DNA of 64,000 nucleotides from Haemonchus contortus (taxonomy: Eukaryota; Nematoda; Chromadorea; Rhabditida; Trichostrongylidae). Each line of letters starts with the position of its first letter. The stretch's first letter is position 1. This document shows positions 1 through 13,056 of the stretch, piece after piece. The translations under genes and the position numbers were made by a program. The DNA is taken from contig LS997564.1 of NCBI GenBank assembly GCA_000469685.2, positions 39,714,448 through 39,778,447 on the forward strand, written 5' to 3'. The notes under the pieces are model-generated. The model did no database searches, was not told where the DNA came from, and was given only the letters and a program-made list of their open reading frames with translations.

Positions 1-157
1 TACGGAAACACCTGGAGTGACAGTAAATTAAATGAGCACCGCAGTTTCGTTCCATGGCGCCCGTCTATAATTTCATCTTTTTGTGGCGATTTCGATTTCC
101 AGCCAGGGAACGCATATTGCTTTCTCATTTCTTTACCGTGCATTCAATAGGACTCAC

Positions 158-375
158 TTCCACGAATTTTCGTTTCATTGTGGGTCTTTTCATACTGAGG
201 GATGTCAAGGACCAGGGCGGGACCCCAGGCAGCGAATAGGGCAAGAGCCACCATGTACATTGTTGAAGTGTAGGTCGATTCAGGGTATAAATCAACAGGT
301 TGAATCGTCCCATAATTTTCAACCATCATAGGCAGATCCCTTCCTTGAATCTCTACCCATTCTATTCCTTTTACT
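158..375 (-). CDS. Internal exon of an unrecognised membrane-protein gene, partial
   Basis: On the minus strand an open frame of about 72 codons lies between an acceptor (ATTAG at 376-380) and a strong donor (GTGAGT at 152-157). It reads through VENYGTIQPVDLYPESTYTS and then a hydrophobic run, MYMVALALFAAWGPALVL, that could be one membrane span, followed by a polar stretch ending KTHNETKIRG. The Asn-Glu-Thr is a possible N-glycosylation site. A final span with a short polar tail resembles major-facilitator transporters, but that is a guess. The next exon lies left of the window; upstream exons (higher coordinates) were not recognised. I cannot name the family. Confidence 0.45.
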
Positions 376-1606
376 CTAATTTTGTTTAACAAAAAAAACC
401 AATTTTAGCGTTTTTGAAGTGAACGTTCTCAGGAAGGCTTTGAAACTTCTTAGAAAGGGGTAGGTAGCCCTTTTTGCGAGCCCGTAGTAGTGCTCAGGAA
501 CTTTTCTTACAATTAGTCACTAAAATATGGCTTTTTCAATGCTAAGCCTCCTGAGAGAAGGAGCACGGGGGAAAGTGAGCTGACTGGGTATTCTGTTCCT
601 AGACATGCCAACTTTTTGCCCAAAGTAATCATCTCACTCACCCATATGCTCCCCCCTCCCCCACCGGAATGAGTAGAAACCATATTCTTTCAGCTGAGAA
701 CCATCTCGGCTAACCCTCTTTTTCTTCGCTAAATCAGAGAGACGAGGGGTGGCCCTACCCCTTAACTACATTTCCACCACACTAACAAGTCATGGTATGG
801 TCCTATAAAACATTTAAAAGCTCCCCAGTGAATGGGCGATCGAGATTTCATTTTCAGGTTTTGTGGGTATGCCTGGCGCACTGCGCTTCTGGAGAACCTG
901 AAGAGCACATTATAACAATCTTGGGCTATTCCTAGATGGCCCATTTGGTGAAACCCAGTAGCTCTCCCAAGAAGTACAGGCAAACTTTCTGAATGTAGTG
1001 CATTCAGCTCTCGTGGTACTAGGAGCTATCTCCTAGTTGTGATAGATCGCAGAAAGCAGGGAAGTTTAAGGGCGTTTTTGCTAACCATGAGATGGAAAAT
1101 TTCTTATCTGCTGTGTTATCTCAGTAGAGTACTGGAAGACTGAATATGAGGGGGAAAAACGAGCGTAGAGTATTGATTATGTTCCATTGATTACAACATG
1201 GGGAAAGCAACATGTCAGGTCCGTGGGCAAAAAAGCCATCGTCAAATATCTCATCGGAATAGGAAGTGGTATATTTGTCCCAAATTGACCTCTAACTAGG
1301 CGGATCGGACCCCTTCCCAGTTTGCGCTAATCCAGCATGCCACCAAAGTTTGGAACTCTGCCACAAGAGCATCCTCCTGGTTTACAGGAAGAATGCTCTT
1401 CTGACAGGGATCCAGCCTCTGCCACCTCTACCTCTTACCTCCGCAATTCGCTTTATACTATCCGGCGTCGAATTGTGGAGTATGAACCGACTACTCCTAA
1501 GATTCGAACTCCTAGAAACAGTTGGGAGTCGAGGGGTGATAGTTCATAGGAGCACTGCTGAGCAGCTAAGGAACATAGCTGAGGAGCCTATGGTCAACTG
1601 AGCCTT
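376..1606. other. No gene recognised
   Basis: Non-coding in appearance, with only short shadow frames on both strands. The minus-strand frame at 762-983 has no convincing splice context. Confidence 0.4.
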
Positions 1607-2080
1607 AAAGGCAAAGTTCACGATAAAAATAACTTTTGAGATATCCCGTTAGAATGAGTTTGCAGGGCCCCGTATACCGCATGTGGCGCTGTTATACCCA
1701 AAAACAGCCTCGATAGTTCGTTGTGAAGGCTCAAAGATTGTATCGTGTGTACCCTCGGACGAGTTTCACCGGCATTGTAGAGGCTGCACCAATCGCAAAG
1801 AAGCCAATGTAGGGAGATTAAACAACTTGCCATGACCAATAGCGACAGTAAAAGGCAGTTCAGTACAATTCCTGCTTGATGTAGTCAGCATCGCGTCTGA
1901 ATAGCCCTTCCACGTTATTTCCGTATGCCAACCTCTACTATCCCTAGCTTTGAGGAGCCTTATTTTCTTAAAATCGGCGAATTTTCTCGCTTCCTTCATT
2001 ACCGATGAACTATTCCCACCTTACACTTCCGCTTTTCGACTAAAAGAGGTACCTCAAAATTATCATGAACTGTGCCTTTA
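1607..2080. mobile_element. MITE, family A (TIR AAAGGCACAGTTCACGATAA-type)
   Basis: The left end reads AAAGGCAAAGTTCACGAT and the right end is its inverse, ATCATGAACTGTGCCTTT, 474 bp apart. No transposase frame is present. The same ends recur at about ten places in this window with several different interiors. The interior here (about 1660-1900) is related to the copy at 27666-28550. Confidence 0.7.
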
Positions 2081-2794
2081 GACAGCATTTCCTGCGGTTA
2101 GCCTTCCAAACTTGGAAGGTTCACTTCGTGTGTTTTCGTTTCCAGTGAGGCCCCCTTCTAAACGGAGAGTCCCAAGCCACGGGAAGGCTGCCGTTTTTCT
2201 AGTCAGCGGTATGAGGCTAGACATTGCCCTCTTGATCGTAGACTAGCAGGCTGCTTTCGCCAGAACCATAACGTAGTGAGTAAAAGCAAGTGAAACATAG
2301 AAATTTTAGAAGGAGTAGGTGTAAAAGCATTTTAACCTTAGAAACGTATCTGTTATCTAAGAAGAAGCTTTATTTTCCTGACTAGTATAGTTTCGACTTG
2401 TTTTTTTCTCCATCCCTGAGTATCCCATAATCCAGTGTATAATCCGAATTCAATATTTGTCCGTGTAAACAAATGACAAATGAGAACAAAGAGTTTTGAA
2501 CTTTTTGATGACACGTGGTACAAACACAATAGAAATAACCAGTTTAAAATTTCTATCAAACTGTACTGTGCAGCAAATTCAATTCTCAATCGTTTTTATT
2601 TTTTCATTCCCTGCAACTCTGTAACCGTCCCAAACGTCCAAGATTGCACTTCCTTTCATGTCGACAATATTGACGGGGATGGGATATCAATACGCCGTCT
2701 CAATCCAAGAGAACACAATCTGAGCACTTTTTTCCCTCGAAAACGTAGAGTTTCGACTGCGCTAGGGTAGGGGGGGGGGACAGGCACTAGGATC
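2081..2794. other. No gene recognised
   Basis: AT-rich spacer. The open frame at 2480-2770 has no splice support or family resemblance. Confidence 0.35.
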
Positions 2795-3045
2795 GGTTTT
2801 GTTTAATTGAATCGCCGCGCGCGCGGCAGTCGCGGACTAGTCGCCTCGTTATTACAGTTCGAGCGTTCTTCATACAGCTCAATCGATATGCCATTATTAT
2901 TTTTGCATGGTTCTGATGTTACTTCTTTAGTTTCTGTCTTTCTTACTTGCTGCTGCATTCCGCAACATTCCTTCGCACGCGACGTTTCTCGCCGCGACGC
3001 GACAGTTTCGTTCCTGGTGCACCACATCCTAGATCAAGCAATAGA
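2795..3045 (+). repeat. Direct repeat, copy 1 (~230 bp unit)
   Basis: It shares ordered blocks with 3782-4001: a CGCGGNAGTCGCGGAC core, then AGCGTTCTTCA, ATCGATNTGC, and TTTCTTACTTGCTGCTGCATTC, TACATTCCTTCGC-like and AGATCAA blocks. The copies are diverged, with indels. Similar peptides read on the minus strand in both (RAKEC..MQQQVR) but there are no splice sites to support a gene. Confidence 0.6.
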
Positions 3046-3781
3046 AGAATTCAAATGCATATTCACGTCACGATATTTAATCAGTTTTTGTATATTCCTA
3101 TTTTATTCGCTAGCTATGCAATTTAATACTTGGTGTCTTTTTCCATACCGTTATTCCTGCTATTGAAACTTGCTCTTTGATCAGATCCTGCTTGAAAAGC
3201 TGATAGAATCCGTAATTTCGCCTACCGCATCCCTGTGCTTTCTGATAACATCTATCCCCTGTACGCTTGAACAGTCGCTACTTCCCATTTTGGTTGATTC
3301 CTTGAAAATGAATGCGACTTCCAGCAGTTTTCTTTTGACAGGCTCGAACAGATCGCTGATTGTGTGATTGTGACGCAGGTATGCTCCATGTTCACTAACA
3401 TCATCGACTTGCTCCATGCAATATTTGACAGTTGACGAGGATTTATGGAGCGGCTCTCGTGGCTCTCGGCGGTTTGTTTTTATGTTTTCGATCCAATAGT
3501 GATGGGAATCCTTTATAACATGTCGAGATGGCCACTGATTTGATTCTAGATTTTATTACTGCTTTATTGTAAACAAAAACGTAAACAGGCTATGGCTCTA
3601 CTAAAGGAGAGCCGAAAGGCTTCCAAAGTTCAACTCGAGCTCAGAAACGAGAGGTTAGACTCAAGCGCCTGGCGCTCGCCGCTGCAACTGTCGCGTGTTG
3701 AAGAAGTTGAAAGAGAAGATGGCGGGTGGTTGGAGTGTAGAGGCTCGATCGATTGCCGGGTAGACGAGGGGACGGGCAGTT

Positions 3782-4001
3782 AAATCGGTTTTGAGTAATC
3801 AATCCGCCGCACGCGGTAGTCGCGGACCGTTTTACAATTCTAGCGTTCTTCACGCATCTAAATCGATGTGCGATTCTTCCGTTTGTCCCTGCATTTCTTA
3901 CTTGCTGCTGCATTCTGGTACATTCCTTCGCGCGCTGCGTCTCTCTCACCGCGAAGCGACAATTCCGATTCAACTGCCCCTACCCCGTGTAGATCAAAGC
4001 G
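3782..4001 (+). repeat. Direct repeat, copy 2 (~230 bp unit)
   Basis: Second copy of the 2795-3045 unit, about 1 kb downstream in the same orientation. It is GC-richer than the flanks. The function is unknown; an old transposon end, a non-coding RNA or a regulatory duplication would all fit. Confidence 0.6.
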
Positions 4002-5520
4002 CTAGCACCGTATTCTCTTGCGCTGAGTCTCGTCTTCGCGGGCGAGGATTTGTCGCGCGCTCGTGCAAGCCAGTCGAATTCGAGTCAAACGATCGGGCAT
4101 TCTCACATCACCTTTGGCCAGTATAAGGCTTTACTCTTACACTGCAGGCGATAAGACAACTAACAAAGATTTGTCGCATGCCGCGAAGGTAGAAGTTTGG
4201 GGTAGAAAGGGGATACAGTTCCCCATTTACGACCGTATGACTTCCCTATATAGCGGGATAGAATGGTTTATTTTTAATAAATGTACTGGATGGAGTTGCG
4301 AACGAACTTTTTGAATGAAAGGGCATCAATTGCTAGATTCTGCCATATTTGATAGTAACGACATTCTCCGTACATGGCCATTTTGAAGCTTTGGTGGTGA
4401 TCTATTCATTTTTCTATCAAAATAGCGTTTAGAAAATCTGTAAAATGCGGTCCCACTACACTAAAAATCATAGCTTTGGTATAACAGCAGTCTGCATGGT
4501 TAAGCTTTTCCGTGATTTCGTTCAGTATTGATAACTTATATCATAACTGTACCCGATGTTTCTCTGCTCCTTCCCTTTCCCTCCTTCCATTGCTTCAACT
4601 AAAGGCTTTTCAAACCAGCGGTGTGATTGCCTTATGTTTGCATTGCCTGAATGGCATATGAAATCAGCTGCAGTTTCGTCTTTTCGTTTGCCGAAACGGA
4701 AGCCATTTTTTGTGTCGTTTGTCTCTCTGTTCACCCCTTCCTTGACAACAATGAAAAAGTACCAGACCATATGATCGGTTTTTTTCTAGAAACTTCTCTT
4801 TTACAGTTGAGATTGCAGCTGGTGAATCTGGAATCTGATGAAAATGTTAATCATCTCTCCCACCCCGGAGCTCCTCCCCTAACTTTTAGAAAGAGAGGAA
4901 ACAATCCCTGTGCCCTAGCGCGGTCTCTATGCACTGTGCCGTCTGGGTTACGTGACTACTTAAGCTTTCTTTGCGTCCCTGACCGTAAGAGGCTAGAGCG
5001 CAGAGAAAAACACCCCATGTGAAGACTACGGCGGAGGTGGTGGGGGTTTCATTGGACAGGCGAGCACAACACTCAATGATTACATCAAACGGGAGTGCGT
5101 CAGACGAGGGCAGAAAAATGACGCATCCGACGAACTTGAAGGAACCGAGTTCAAGTAGTCCGTAGGCCGTGCCGCCTGGGGTCAGAGACGCAGAGCACAA
5201 AAGGGCGCTGCCACCCCCAACTACATTTTCACCTGGAATTCCAAAAAAAATAATTTAGAGAGCATGATTTTCAAATATTTTTCTCAGAATTTTTGAAATA
5301 ACTGTAATAGTATAGTATATAGTATAGTATAGTGCATAGTATTATGTGGAATAATAAATTAAATTTGAATAAATGTAAAATCAACTTTCGCCTCACCTTA
5401 TGTGTGTTTAGTTTTTCGGAAACGGCTCATTAACAATGAAATTCGTCGTTCATAACTTCCTTTCTCTGGGTGCTTTCAGACTCCACCAAAGTGCCTTGTT
5501 TCCACCGATCGACGGACCCA
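4002..5520. other. No gene recognised; short TATAG microsatellite
   Basis: There is no exon chain on either strand. A TATAG/TATAGTA microsatellite lies at about 5311-5342. Confidence 0.4.
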
Positions 5521-5717
5521 TGGGCCGCTTTCAGACTTCGACGACCATCCGTCCATCCGACGCGTGCGTGCTGCGACGGCGGTCGCTAGAGTAGTGTTGA
5601 CAGCGCTGGCACGTGACCTAGTGTTGTCAAAAACGGTCAGGCGCCGCCGTCGCAGCACGAACGCGTCGGACGGACGGACGGACGGTCGGATGAGTCGTTG
5701 AAGTCTGAAAGCAGCCA
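5521..5717. mobile_element. Foldback element FB1 (long imperfect inverted repeat)
   Basis: The left arm (5521-5581) and right arm (5642-5717) are inverse copies, differing mainly in the number of GTCC units. The outer end is TGGCTGCTTTCAGACTTC (left arm GGGCCGCTTTCAGACTTC) and the inner ends meet at CTGCGACGGCG. The spacer is about 60 bp with no coding capacity. The outer TGGCTGCTTTCA also ends the foldback element at 49934-50216. Confidence 0.75.
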
Positions 5718-5850
5718 TGGAGGGTTCTGGCCACGTGTTAATAACACAAGATAGATTACGTTCAGGGCCGTATGAGTCGTGAGGGCGCGTGATCCATCAG
5801 TGTCCAGTGTTGTCAACACATAGCCAGCAACGCCGTCGGTCGGCCGGCGG

Positions 5851-6237
5851 GGGTCCGGGAACTTCTCCCCTAACACGGCGTCGCACACACCGCACCCGCC
5901 GCCTATCGCAGGATTGCGATGGAAGATTGGAGCGCGCAATTTGTGAGGTAGGGAGCCCTTTAATTATTTGAATTGGCTGGCCGCTTTTTTCAATTCCAAT
6001 GCGGTCTTGATCGTCGCTAATATAGGAGGAGTCATTTTAATTTATCAAGTCTAACAAACATTAAAACTAGAAAGAAACAGAAGAAAAACGATTAAATCTG
6101 ATGAAAAAGCAAGCCAGTCAAGGAAAAATATCGCGTCCTATCGATTGGCGGGAGGCGGGGTGAGTACGGCAATTGCAGTAACATTTGCCGCATGCCGCAA
6201 GGGAGAATGCCGCGATAGGGGAGAAGTTCTGTTACCC
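5851..6237. mobile_element. hAT-like MITE, family F, with 8-9 bp target duplication
   Basis: The ends are GGGTCCGGGAACTTCTCCCC and the inverse of GGGTAACAGAACTTCTCCCC. It is flanked by GGCCGGCGG on both sides (5842-5850 and 6238-6246). It has no transposase. The same sequence lies inverted at 28146-28515, also with an 8-bp duplication. Eight-bp duplications are typical of hAT elements; the superfamily assignment is inference. Confidence 0.8.
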
Positions 6238-6246
6238 GGCCGGCGG

Positions 6247-7315
6247 AAACAATGCAAGTCGGTGGAGTCTGAAAGTCGTTGAAAGAAAACAAGGCCTCCG
6301 ATACATGGGAAGTAACCAACCGCTGACGGTCTATGGCATCCTCTGTAGTCGACGATGCTCCAAAGCTCAGAGAAAAGGTTTGCAGAGCAGGGGCGAGACC
6401 GTATGCTCTGTAAACTCGCAGCGAGTACTGACCACAAGGCAGGTAGGAACCATGCAGGGCAACATCATCTCGGCTTGGAAACGAGGAAGCCAAGACGGTC
6501 CCTTTCCGGCTGAAGATGAAAGAACAGGGCATGGTATGGGCACGTGCAACGTAGATGCTGGTATCACCCCATTAGGGGAGCTCAAAGCGCAGTGGGAGCA
6601 ATCATGAAGGAGGTATGTGATCGAGAAGGACAACCTCAAAATCACGACCACAGATCGAAAGAAGTGGCAACAGCTCACAAGTACCGCGAACCCTGCGACT
6701 GTGCAGGACTAACGCCAGGGAGAAGAAGAGGAAAGAAAATAATGAGACACAGGATACATGCTTTTCCCCCTAACTATGCCCCGATTTGGTTCATTAGAGG
6801 TTATTGGCACAGTTGTTTGAACACCTTTGTGTGGTGCCGCTTCGTTTTTTTTTGTTCTCTCGATAACACCACTGTGGTTGTTGGCTGGTGAGCTGATGTC
6901 GACGTCATCATTTCGCAATGCTTCACACCATTTGGTCGAACTCCCCCACCACCCCTCCCAGCCCCATCGTTACCATTTATAATACTTTATTATTTATTTG
7001 TCCTTCATTAGCTTCTCTTTTTAGCTTTTGTTAGAGAACAAAGCAAACAGCTATCCACCCACAACTTTTGTGTAGTAAATGTTGATGGGTACTGAAAATG
7101 TACTTTTAGGGAGTGGGTGTATGGAAGCGAAGGGGTCACCCTCGTCGGTATACTCTGCCAGCGAGGTAGTATCTGACCGGTCAATGCCTCTATCATCTCA
7201 CTTTTTTGCATGAGTGGTGGTGGGGCGACTGGTGTTTTTCAGCATTAAGGGCTACAAGGGGGATAGCCAATTTTTCTTGTGCTTAGAGACGGTCCTTAGC
7301 GAAAGAGATATAGTT
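6247..7315. other. No gene recognised
   Basis: A 140-codon plus-strand frame (6185-6607) begins inside the family F MITE and has no recognisable domain. The rest is non-coding in appearance. Confidence 0.35.
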
Positions 7316-7570
7316 TCATCCAAGTTCCGGCAAGGGAGGGTGCAACGACCTACATGTATCACCTGTTGTCCTGTTGATCATCGATTTCCTTGAGCGGGCA
7401 CAGTCACGACTCCATTCGTCTCTGTCGCGAGCCAGAGTGGTCCAGTGAATCATCCTCGCTTCAGGTACACGAGGAGGAGCTATCCTTCCGTTCAGAGCTT
7501 TCATGAAGAAGTCTGACCATCGCGTTCGGGGCCGTCCTGGTGTTCGTTTGACGTCCCGAGGGATCAGTGC
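7316..7570 (-). mobile_element. RTE-type LINE, 3' fragment
   Basis: On the minus strand a degraded frame reads [20 protein letters not shown] and later [11 protein letters not shown]. This is the tail of the reverse-transcriptase polyprotein also seen at 33202-33621. It is 5'-truncated, as is usual for LINE copies, and ends near the GTGATACA-type 3' tail. Confidence 0.8.
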
Positions 7571-10500
7571 GATGATTATCTCGCACAGAATGATGGGATA
7601 CAATAGGAAGTGATCATTAAAATGTAAAACCGGAAAGCCCCCCTCTCTTAAGACATAGACTGAAAATGTATTTTCTCGGCTAAGAAACGTTTTTAAGCAA
7701 TATAACGGGTTAACAAAATTGGCTACCTTCCTTCTCTACGCTTAATATTGAGGAAGAACGGTGCCTCCCCTCACTCATCAGACCATGCGCATTTTCACCG
7801 GCTTGTCAGCTTGCCAGAAAAACGGGTTCTGTTTAGCCCGACGCGACTGCTCATAAAGAAACGAAAATTCACTACGGGCCCTCGGCTCTTACAGTAAGCA
7901 CCTGGCTTACCCACCAACCACCCCCGTGTCCTTTGCCCAAGGCCCCTTTTCGACGCGTCGTATATGTGACGGGTGAAAAATTCTTATTAACCCTCTGACG
8001 ACAATGGGACCCACCGGTGGGTGCCACTATGACTGGCACATGGGAAGTCGGCACCCAATTTTAGGAGCCACCATACCTTCTTGTTTCTTACCAATTGCTG
8101 AGTTCAGTGGGCCAATGAAAGAATTTTCTCCTGGGACAGTGCCCCCACCACCGGTGGGTGCGAATCGCGCGCGAAAGGAGGGGAGCGTGGTCCCATGGGC
8201 GCGTCGCGTCGAAATCCGCATTGTCGTCGGGGTTGGATTACTGTAAGAGTCGAGTGCCGTACTGAATTTTCGCTTGTGTCTGCTCATAGCCATGGTTAAG
8301 CTCAGCTCCGCACGAAATGGCGTTTTAATTATGGTAGCACAGTAGGGTGGAACATCACCAACATGTGCTAACAATAACAGTTTTGATAGGAAAGGAAACA
8401 AACGAGCGAACGAAATCGAGAAATTGGCCAAAACGAGGCTGTTGGAGAATGAAATAGAGCTGGCGCCAATGAAGCAGGGGATCGATAGTATCGACGGTAG
8501 ATCATCACGGACGCCAGCGTAGCAGGTATCGGACAGAAGGGAGGAGAAAGGTCGTAGATCAAAGCTGAAATGGACATGGAGGTACTACTATTGAAGAAAT
8601 GCGTTCGAATTTCGAGAAAAAGATTTCTGAAATCCTTGAGGTTAACCAGTTCCGGGCTAGTTCCATAACAAAAATCGTATTCGCCGTGGAATCAACTCGG
8701 AATCTACTAGAATTGGAAGAATTTTCGCCGAACTGACGTGGTAGATGTAGTTTGAACACCTGGACTTCTTGACGATTTCCCCGAATGGGACCATAGATAC
8801 CCCTTCGGAGCTCAGACTTACCACAAATGCGGGTTATGCCAGAACTTTCGTCTTTAACGATCGCTTCCATCAAAACTTTTCTGTGTCGGAACGCCGAAAA
8901 ATGTATTTGAACAACTATTGTTCGTGACAAAAAGGGTTTTTTGTGTTGTGAAATCAGCTGTGCTTCGTCGATACCGCTCGATTAGGCACAAATGGTGAGC
9001 GCCCATGTTGGCGCGGCACTTTACGTTTCCTCTACATAGCTGTGTCCCTGTGTGTCCAATTTTATTCTGTGTAAAGGGTTACTACAATTCAGAAGCTCAA
9101 GTAAGTCAAGAACTCAATTATTCATGAGCCTTTTTACTGATCTATGTATTTATAATTATTTTGTTTATGCGTTTGAGACATTGTTTCAATTGAAAATATT
9201 CGATTTTGAAATTAGTTGTTACTTGTACGAAAGTATTCAATCTTCTGTGCCCAATAGCCCAAAGAATCATTTCGACGGGTTCGTTGTTCGCATGGCTTTT
9301 ATAGAGAAGTTTTTTTTCTAGTATTTTATTTCGTCGAGAGTTTCTGTTAGCGTTTATACTCCCGGCTCATACACACGCTTCCTATTCTCACGATTTGACG
9401 CGTGAGAAGAAGTATAAACGCACTCGCTCACTAGGACATACGTACAGGACACCAAACTAGAGTTTTTAGCTTTCCCGTACCAGGACCAAACCACTAAAAT
9501 CTCTGCAGGGGTCCATATTTGGTTACTGGGAAAACTGGATTTCACTGACACCGATAAATTTCACCTTCGCTACACCTTTTCCCGATCGAAGCTGTTTGAG
9601 ATTTGAATAAATATAGATGATCGTATTCCGAGGATAAATTGAAAGGTTGTGTGAACCACGATTCTACCTGGTGCTTTTTCCCATATCAATCGTTTTGAAC
9701 TCTTGTCAACAAATTTGGCAATTGATATCTATAGGTGAGCAACCCCGAAGGAGCTAAGACGGATCTAACAAAAAAAGTAGACTAAAGTTACGATTCCATC
9801 CCTAAGACTTGATCTGTTGCTCATAGCCACTCACATTCAAAGGAATCCCTAAGAAAAGCAGGATACGTGGCGTATTTACGAGGGAATCGATCGGCGCTGA
9901 ACCATTTTCAAGATGAATACAATAGTGCCCACCTCTCATAAAGCCTACCTATCGATTGCTATTTGCAGTAAACAAAATTTCAATCTTCACATTAGCTGTA
10001 CTGGATTTTCATGAGATGTATGGGTGGGTAGTCGAATGAGTGTTTTTTTGCGATTCCGAATGTTTCTTGTTTTTTTAATATCAACTCTACTTGGTAAGGG
10101 GGGGGGGGGGTTTGGTTCGTGAGTATTCAGAGGAAATTTTAACGCCACCTCGCCACCTTATCTCATGGATGATAGATGGATGCTGGGGAATGTCATGAAA
10201 GTGGACTGGGGAGCCCACCACCTCACCTCTTCGATGCTCCCGGGGCTGAACTCATTTGGTCCTCCTTTTTCGACTAATGTTCATAAGTTCATAATATTGC
10301 TAGAGAGGAAGTTCCGTTTAGTCGGATAGCTCCCAGATCAAGTATTGCAAGCACTTTCAGGTCTGTGGAGGAGACGAGAATTCGAACTGTAGCTACCCTG
10401 TTTTCAAGGCCCGACGACAAGTCAATACCATATGCGTGGCAAAAGATGTAAACACAGTTTGACATAGAGGGCTGATGTTTCAATAAAGGCCAATAGAGCT

Positions 10501-11094
10501 GCTTTTTACATCTGTGTCTTCTCACAATATCCATAAAAGCCATATACCTCATGATGGGATCATTCATACCGGCAATGCCCTTGCTTTCATCTTATTCCTT
10601 CGTTCCTGTTCCTATTCTTGCGATTTCAACCCCAGCCGTGGGGTTTCATGGTGAATGGCGTCGTCCTCGAAATTCAAAGCTCTTTCTAAAGATATGGAAT
10701 AAGTATGGTGCTCATTTAGTTACTTGTAATGTGCAGATGACATCTATCTATAAACCCGATTTTTCTGTCCTTGATCCTTCCTAAGTTCTTGAGCCATTCG
10801 TCTTTGTGATAGCATGGAAACAAAAACTTGAATGGGATGCCTTCCCTATTCAGTAGTTGTTATCTATGCTATTATAATAAAGAGCGATTCAAATTTCTTT
10901 CAATCAAAAGTTTCCCGCGGCAAGCGGCAGTGGTTCCGCACCGACTACCGTATCCTTCATCTGGAGGTCCGAATTTTTCCCTTCATAGCGCGCGACCGCG
11001 CACGACTGGTTGCGGCAAGTGCGACGCGATTTTCGGGGAGAAGATACCACACCCGTACGTCCATGGGGTGCGCTCCCTTCAACTACCTCGATAC
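7571..11094. other. No gene recognised; simple repeats and a possible MITE
   Basis: There is no supported exon chain. A possible MITE lies at 7993-8237, with short inverted ends around CTGACGACAATG/CATTGTCGTCGG and two CACCGGTGGGTG palindromes inside. A G13 run lies at 10098-10110. The 10940-11060 stretch ends with TTCGGGGAGAAGATACC, resembling one end of the family F MITE. The 123-codon minus-strand frame at 8559-8930 holds a possible donor but no clear family. Confidence 0.35.
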
Positions 11095-11309
11095 CACTCA
11101 GAATCGTAGTGACGTATTAAATGCGTATGGGCCTATACAATGACCTGCGGTGGCCAGCCAATGTACAAGACGTTGTTTTTATCCTCCACGCATCCGATAT
11201 CAATTAGTTAACCTCAGAGGGATGGCAGGTTTAGTTGTTCTAGACGGTAACGACCCGGGCCTCGAACTCGCGTCCTTGCGTACGTGGTAGTTACCATCTG
11301 CTTCCGCCC
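11095..11309 (-). mobile_element. tRNA-derived SINE, degraded copy
   Basis: It matches the body of the SINE at 45878-46149 (TATACAATGACNTGCGGTGG block, then GAGGGATGG, then a head ending CTTCCGCCC). The tRNA-like head is eroded. Minus orientation. Confidence 0.65.
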
Positions 11310-11830
11310 TTTTCTTTGCTTATCCTTTCTGTTTGAAAGTTATTTTTCTTTCAAATACTTCTTTACAGGCTGACACTTCCACAACTAGTTGCATGCATTC
11401 TACTTTCAATAACAAATAAAAAACGAATCAATTAGAGATTGCGTTTGCGTGGATATTGAGCAGCCGACTTTCTGTTTGCCTCGGTAGTTCAGCTGCAATC
11501 AATGCATAAGCCTTTCAACCAACTCCTTCGTTTGGTGCCATTTAATCATCCCTTCAACCATGTTTCATGTTCGAAGAGTTCATTTTTAACTTCATTTCAT
11601 GCATGATTTTTGAAAGGAAATTTGGGGACTGACTTACCTACTTAGTTAATCTAGCAATTTGACCTTTAATACGAATCGAAATATTTCGATTCGGCCCATA
11701 CAGGGTCGATGTAGGGCCAACACATCAGACCTAAAGTCAGTGTTTGTACCATCCAGTCTGACATCGATCATAAGACTTAGAATGGAATCAAAGTCATTGT
11801 GCTGAGCTATACCCTACCAGAGATATTTAG

Positions 11831-11908
11831 GAAACTTTCCCTACATAGTAGGTCTACTGTATTTGGGTGTTTTTCTTGAGTCATCTGGCCAACTGGATTT
11901 GTGCATTT
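11831..11908 (+). repeat. Local direct repeat, copy 1
   Basis: About 75 bp, including CCCTACATAGTAGGTCTAC, a GGGTGTTTTT run and AACTGGAT, repeated at 12092-12163. Confidence 0.75.
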
Positions 11909-12091
11909 CCCACTATAATTATGTATTTGTTCATTCACTGACGTTTTGAGCTAATCGCCGTCTTAGAACTCGAAACTGATTGGAAAGCCTCCTTTGATAT
12001 TTAATTGGTAGAGTGTCCTATTGGCATAGGATTCCTACAAGGGCTTCATGGAAACATTCACCAAAGGAGCGATCTTGTTCGCACTATTTTT

Positions 12092-12163
12092 GAACTTTCC
12101 CTACATAGTAGGTCTACCGTATTCGGGTGTTTTTTAAGTCATCTGTCCAACTGGATACGTGCA
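12092..12163 (+). repeat. Local direct repeat, copy 2
   Basis: Second copy of the 11831-11908 unit, about 260 bp downstream, with a few substitutions and small indels. Confidence 0.75.
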
Positions 12164-13056
12164 TTGCATTGCATTTGGCCATGTTATTGATTACTAGTTT
12201 GTCCAGCGCCTTTTCTCGCCAAATTTTGCGAACGCGTCACCGATGGGAGTTTATGAGCGATTACCATACTCGTAAGGCGCTTTATGTGTAATGATCCTCT
12301 AATATTGAATGAAGGGAGAAGAGCTATGGAAAAACCATGGCCCAGTTCCGGTTGAGCTGGGTATTCACACACTTACAAAAATAATTATTCATACTCGCAA
12401 CAGTTCAATCTTGTCTTACCTACCCACCCTCACATTCCATCATAAGCCCATTCCTCTCCCCTTTCTGAAAGCTGATTTTTCATTTGTGCCGTATAGTCGT
12501 TCTAGAAGTGAATTTATTAAGATATTCAATTAAAACGTTATTGAGAGTAACACGACTTTTTTGGGCAGAGGTAGGATGGTACCACCTTGTGCGGTGCCGC
12601 TACCGTACGTTTGGTCAATGGTTTGAATTCTAGCTCAGTACCAACCCAAGCTTCTTTTTGTTCCCGATTCGGTACCACCTTCATCTAGCGGAATCCCTCT
12701 GAATTCGTCTAATTGGTAGAAGGCCGTCTGGGAAAAGGAAAACAAACCACTGTAAGATTATCCAGCTTGGGGGCAGGGGTAGCACACCGATTCTCTATGC
12801 CAACCAATATAGTGTTTAGGAAGAACGTCAACATTGGATTGGGCCAAAATAGCGCTGCCCCTTTTGGAAGCATACCTGAGCGCTTTAGCGAATCAAAGGA
12901 AAAAAATGAAAAGGGTTATCGGGGAAAATCTTTGAAGAGAAGGGTTCTGAAGAAAAAATTGTCCGCGCGCCAACTTCAGTGTCCGAGGCGAATACATACG
13001 AAATTAACTGTAATAGATAAAAAAAAAGTTGCATGACAAAGTCTTTGAGCGTCGAT

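Larger units (their letters stand above)
11310..13056. other. No gene recognised apart from a direct repeat
   Basis: Non-coding in appearance. The plus-strand frame at 12713-13036 is Lys/Arg-rich with no splice support. Confidence 0.35.

Noticed and set aside
6185..6607. 140-codon plus-strand open frame
   Set aside because: It begins inside the family F MITE, has no homologous feel and no splice context.
8559..8930. 123-codon minus-strand open frame containing a GTAAGT site
   Set aside because: A 59-nt exon (8822-8880) could be proposed but no partner exon was found and no family recognised.
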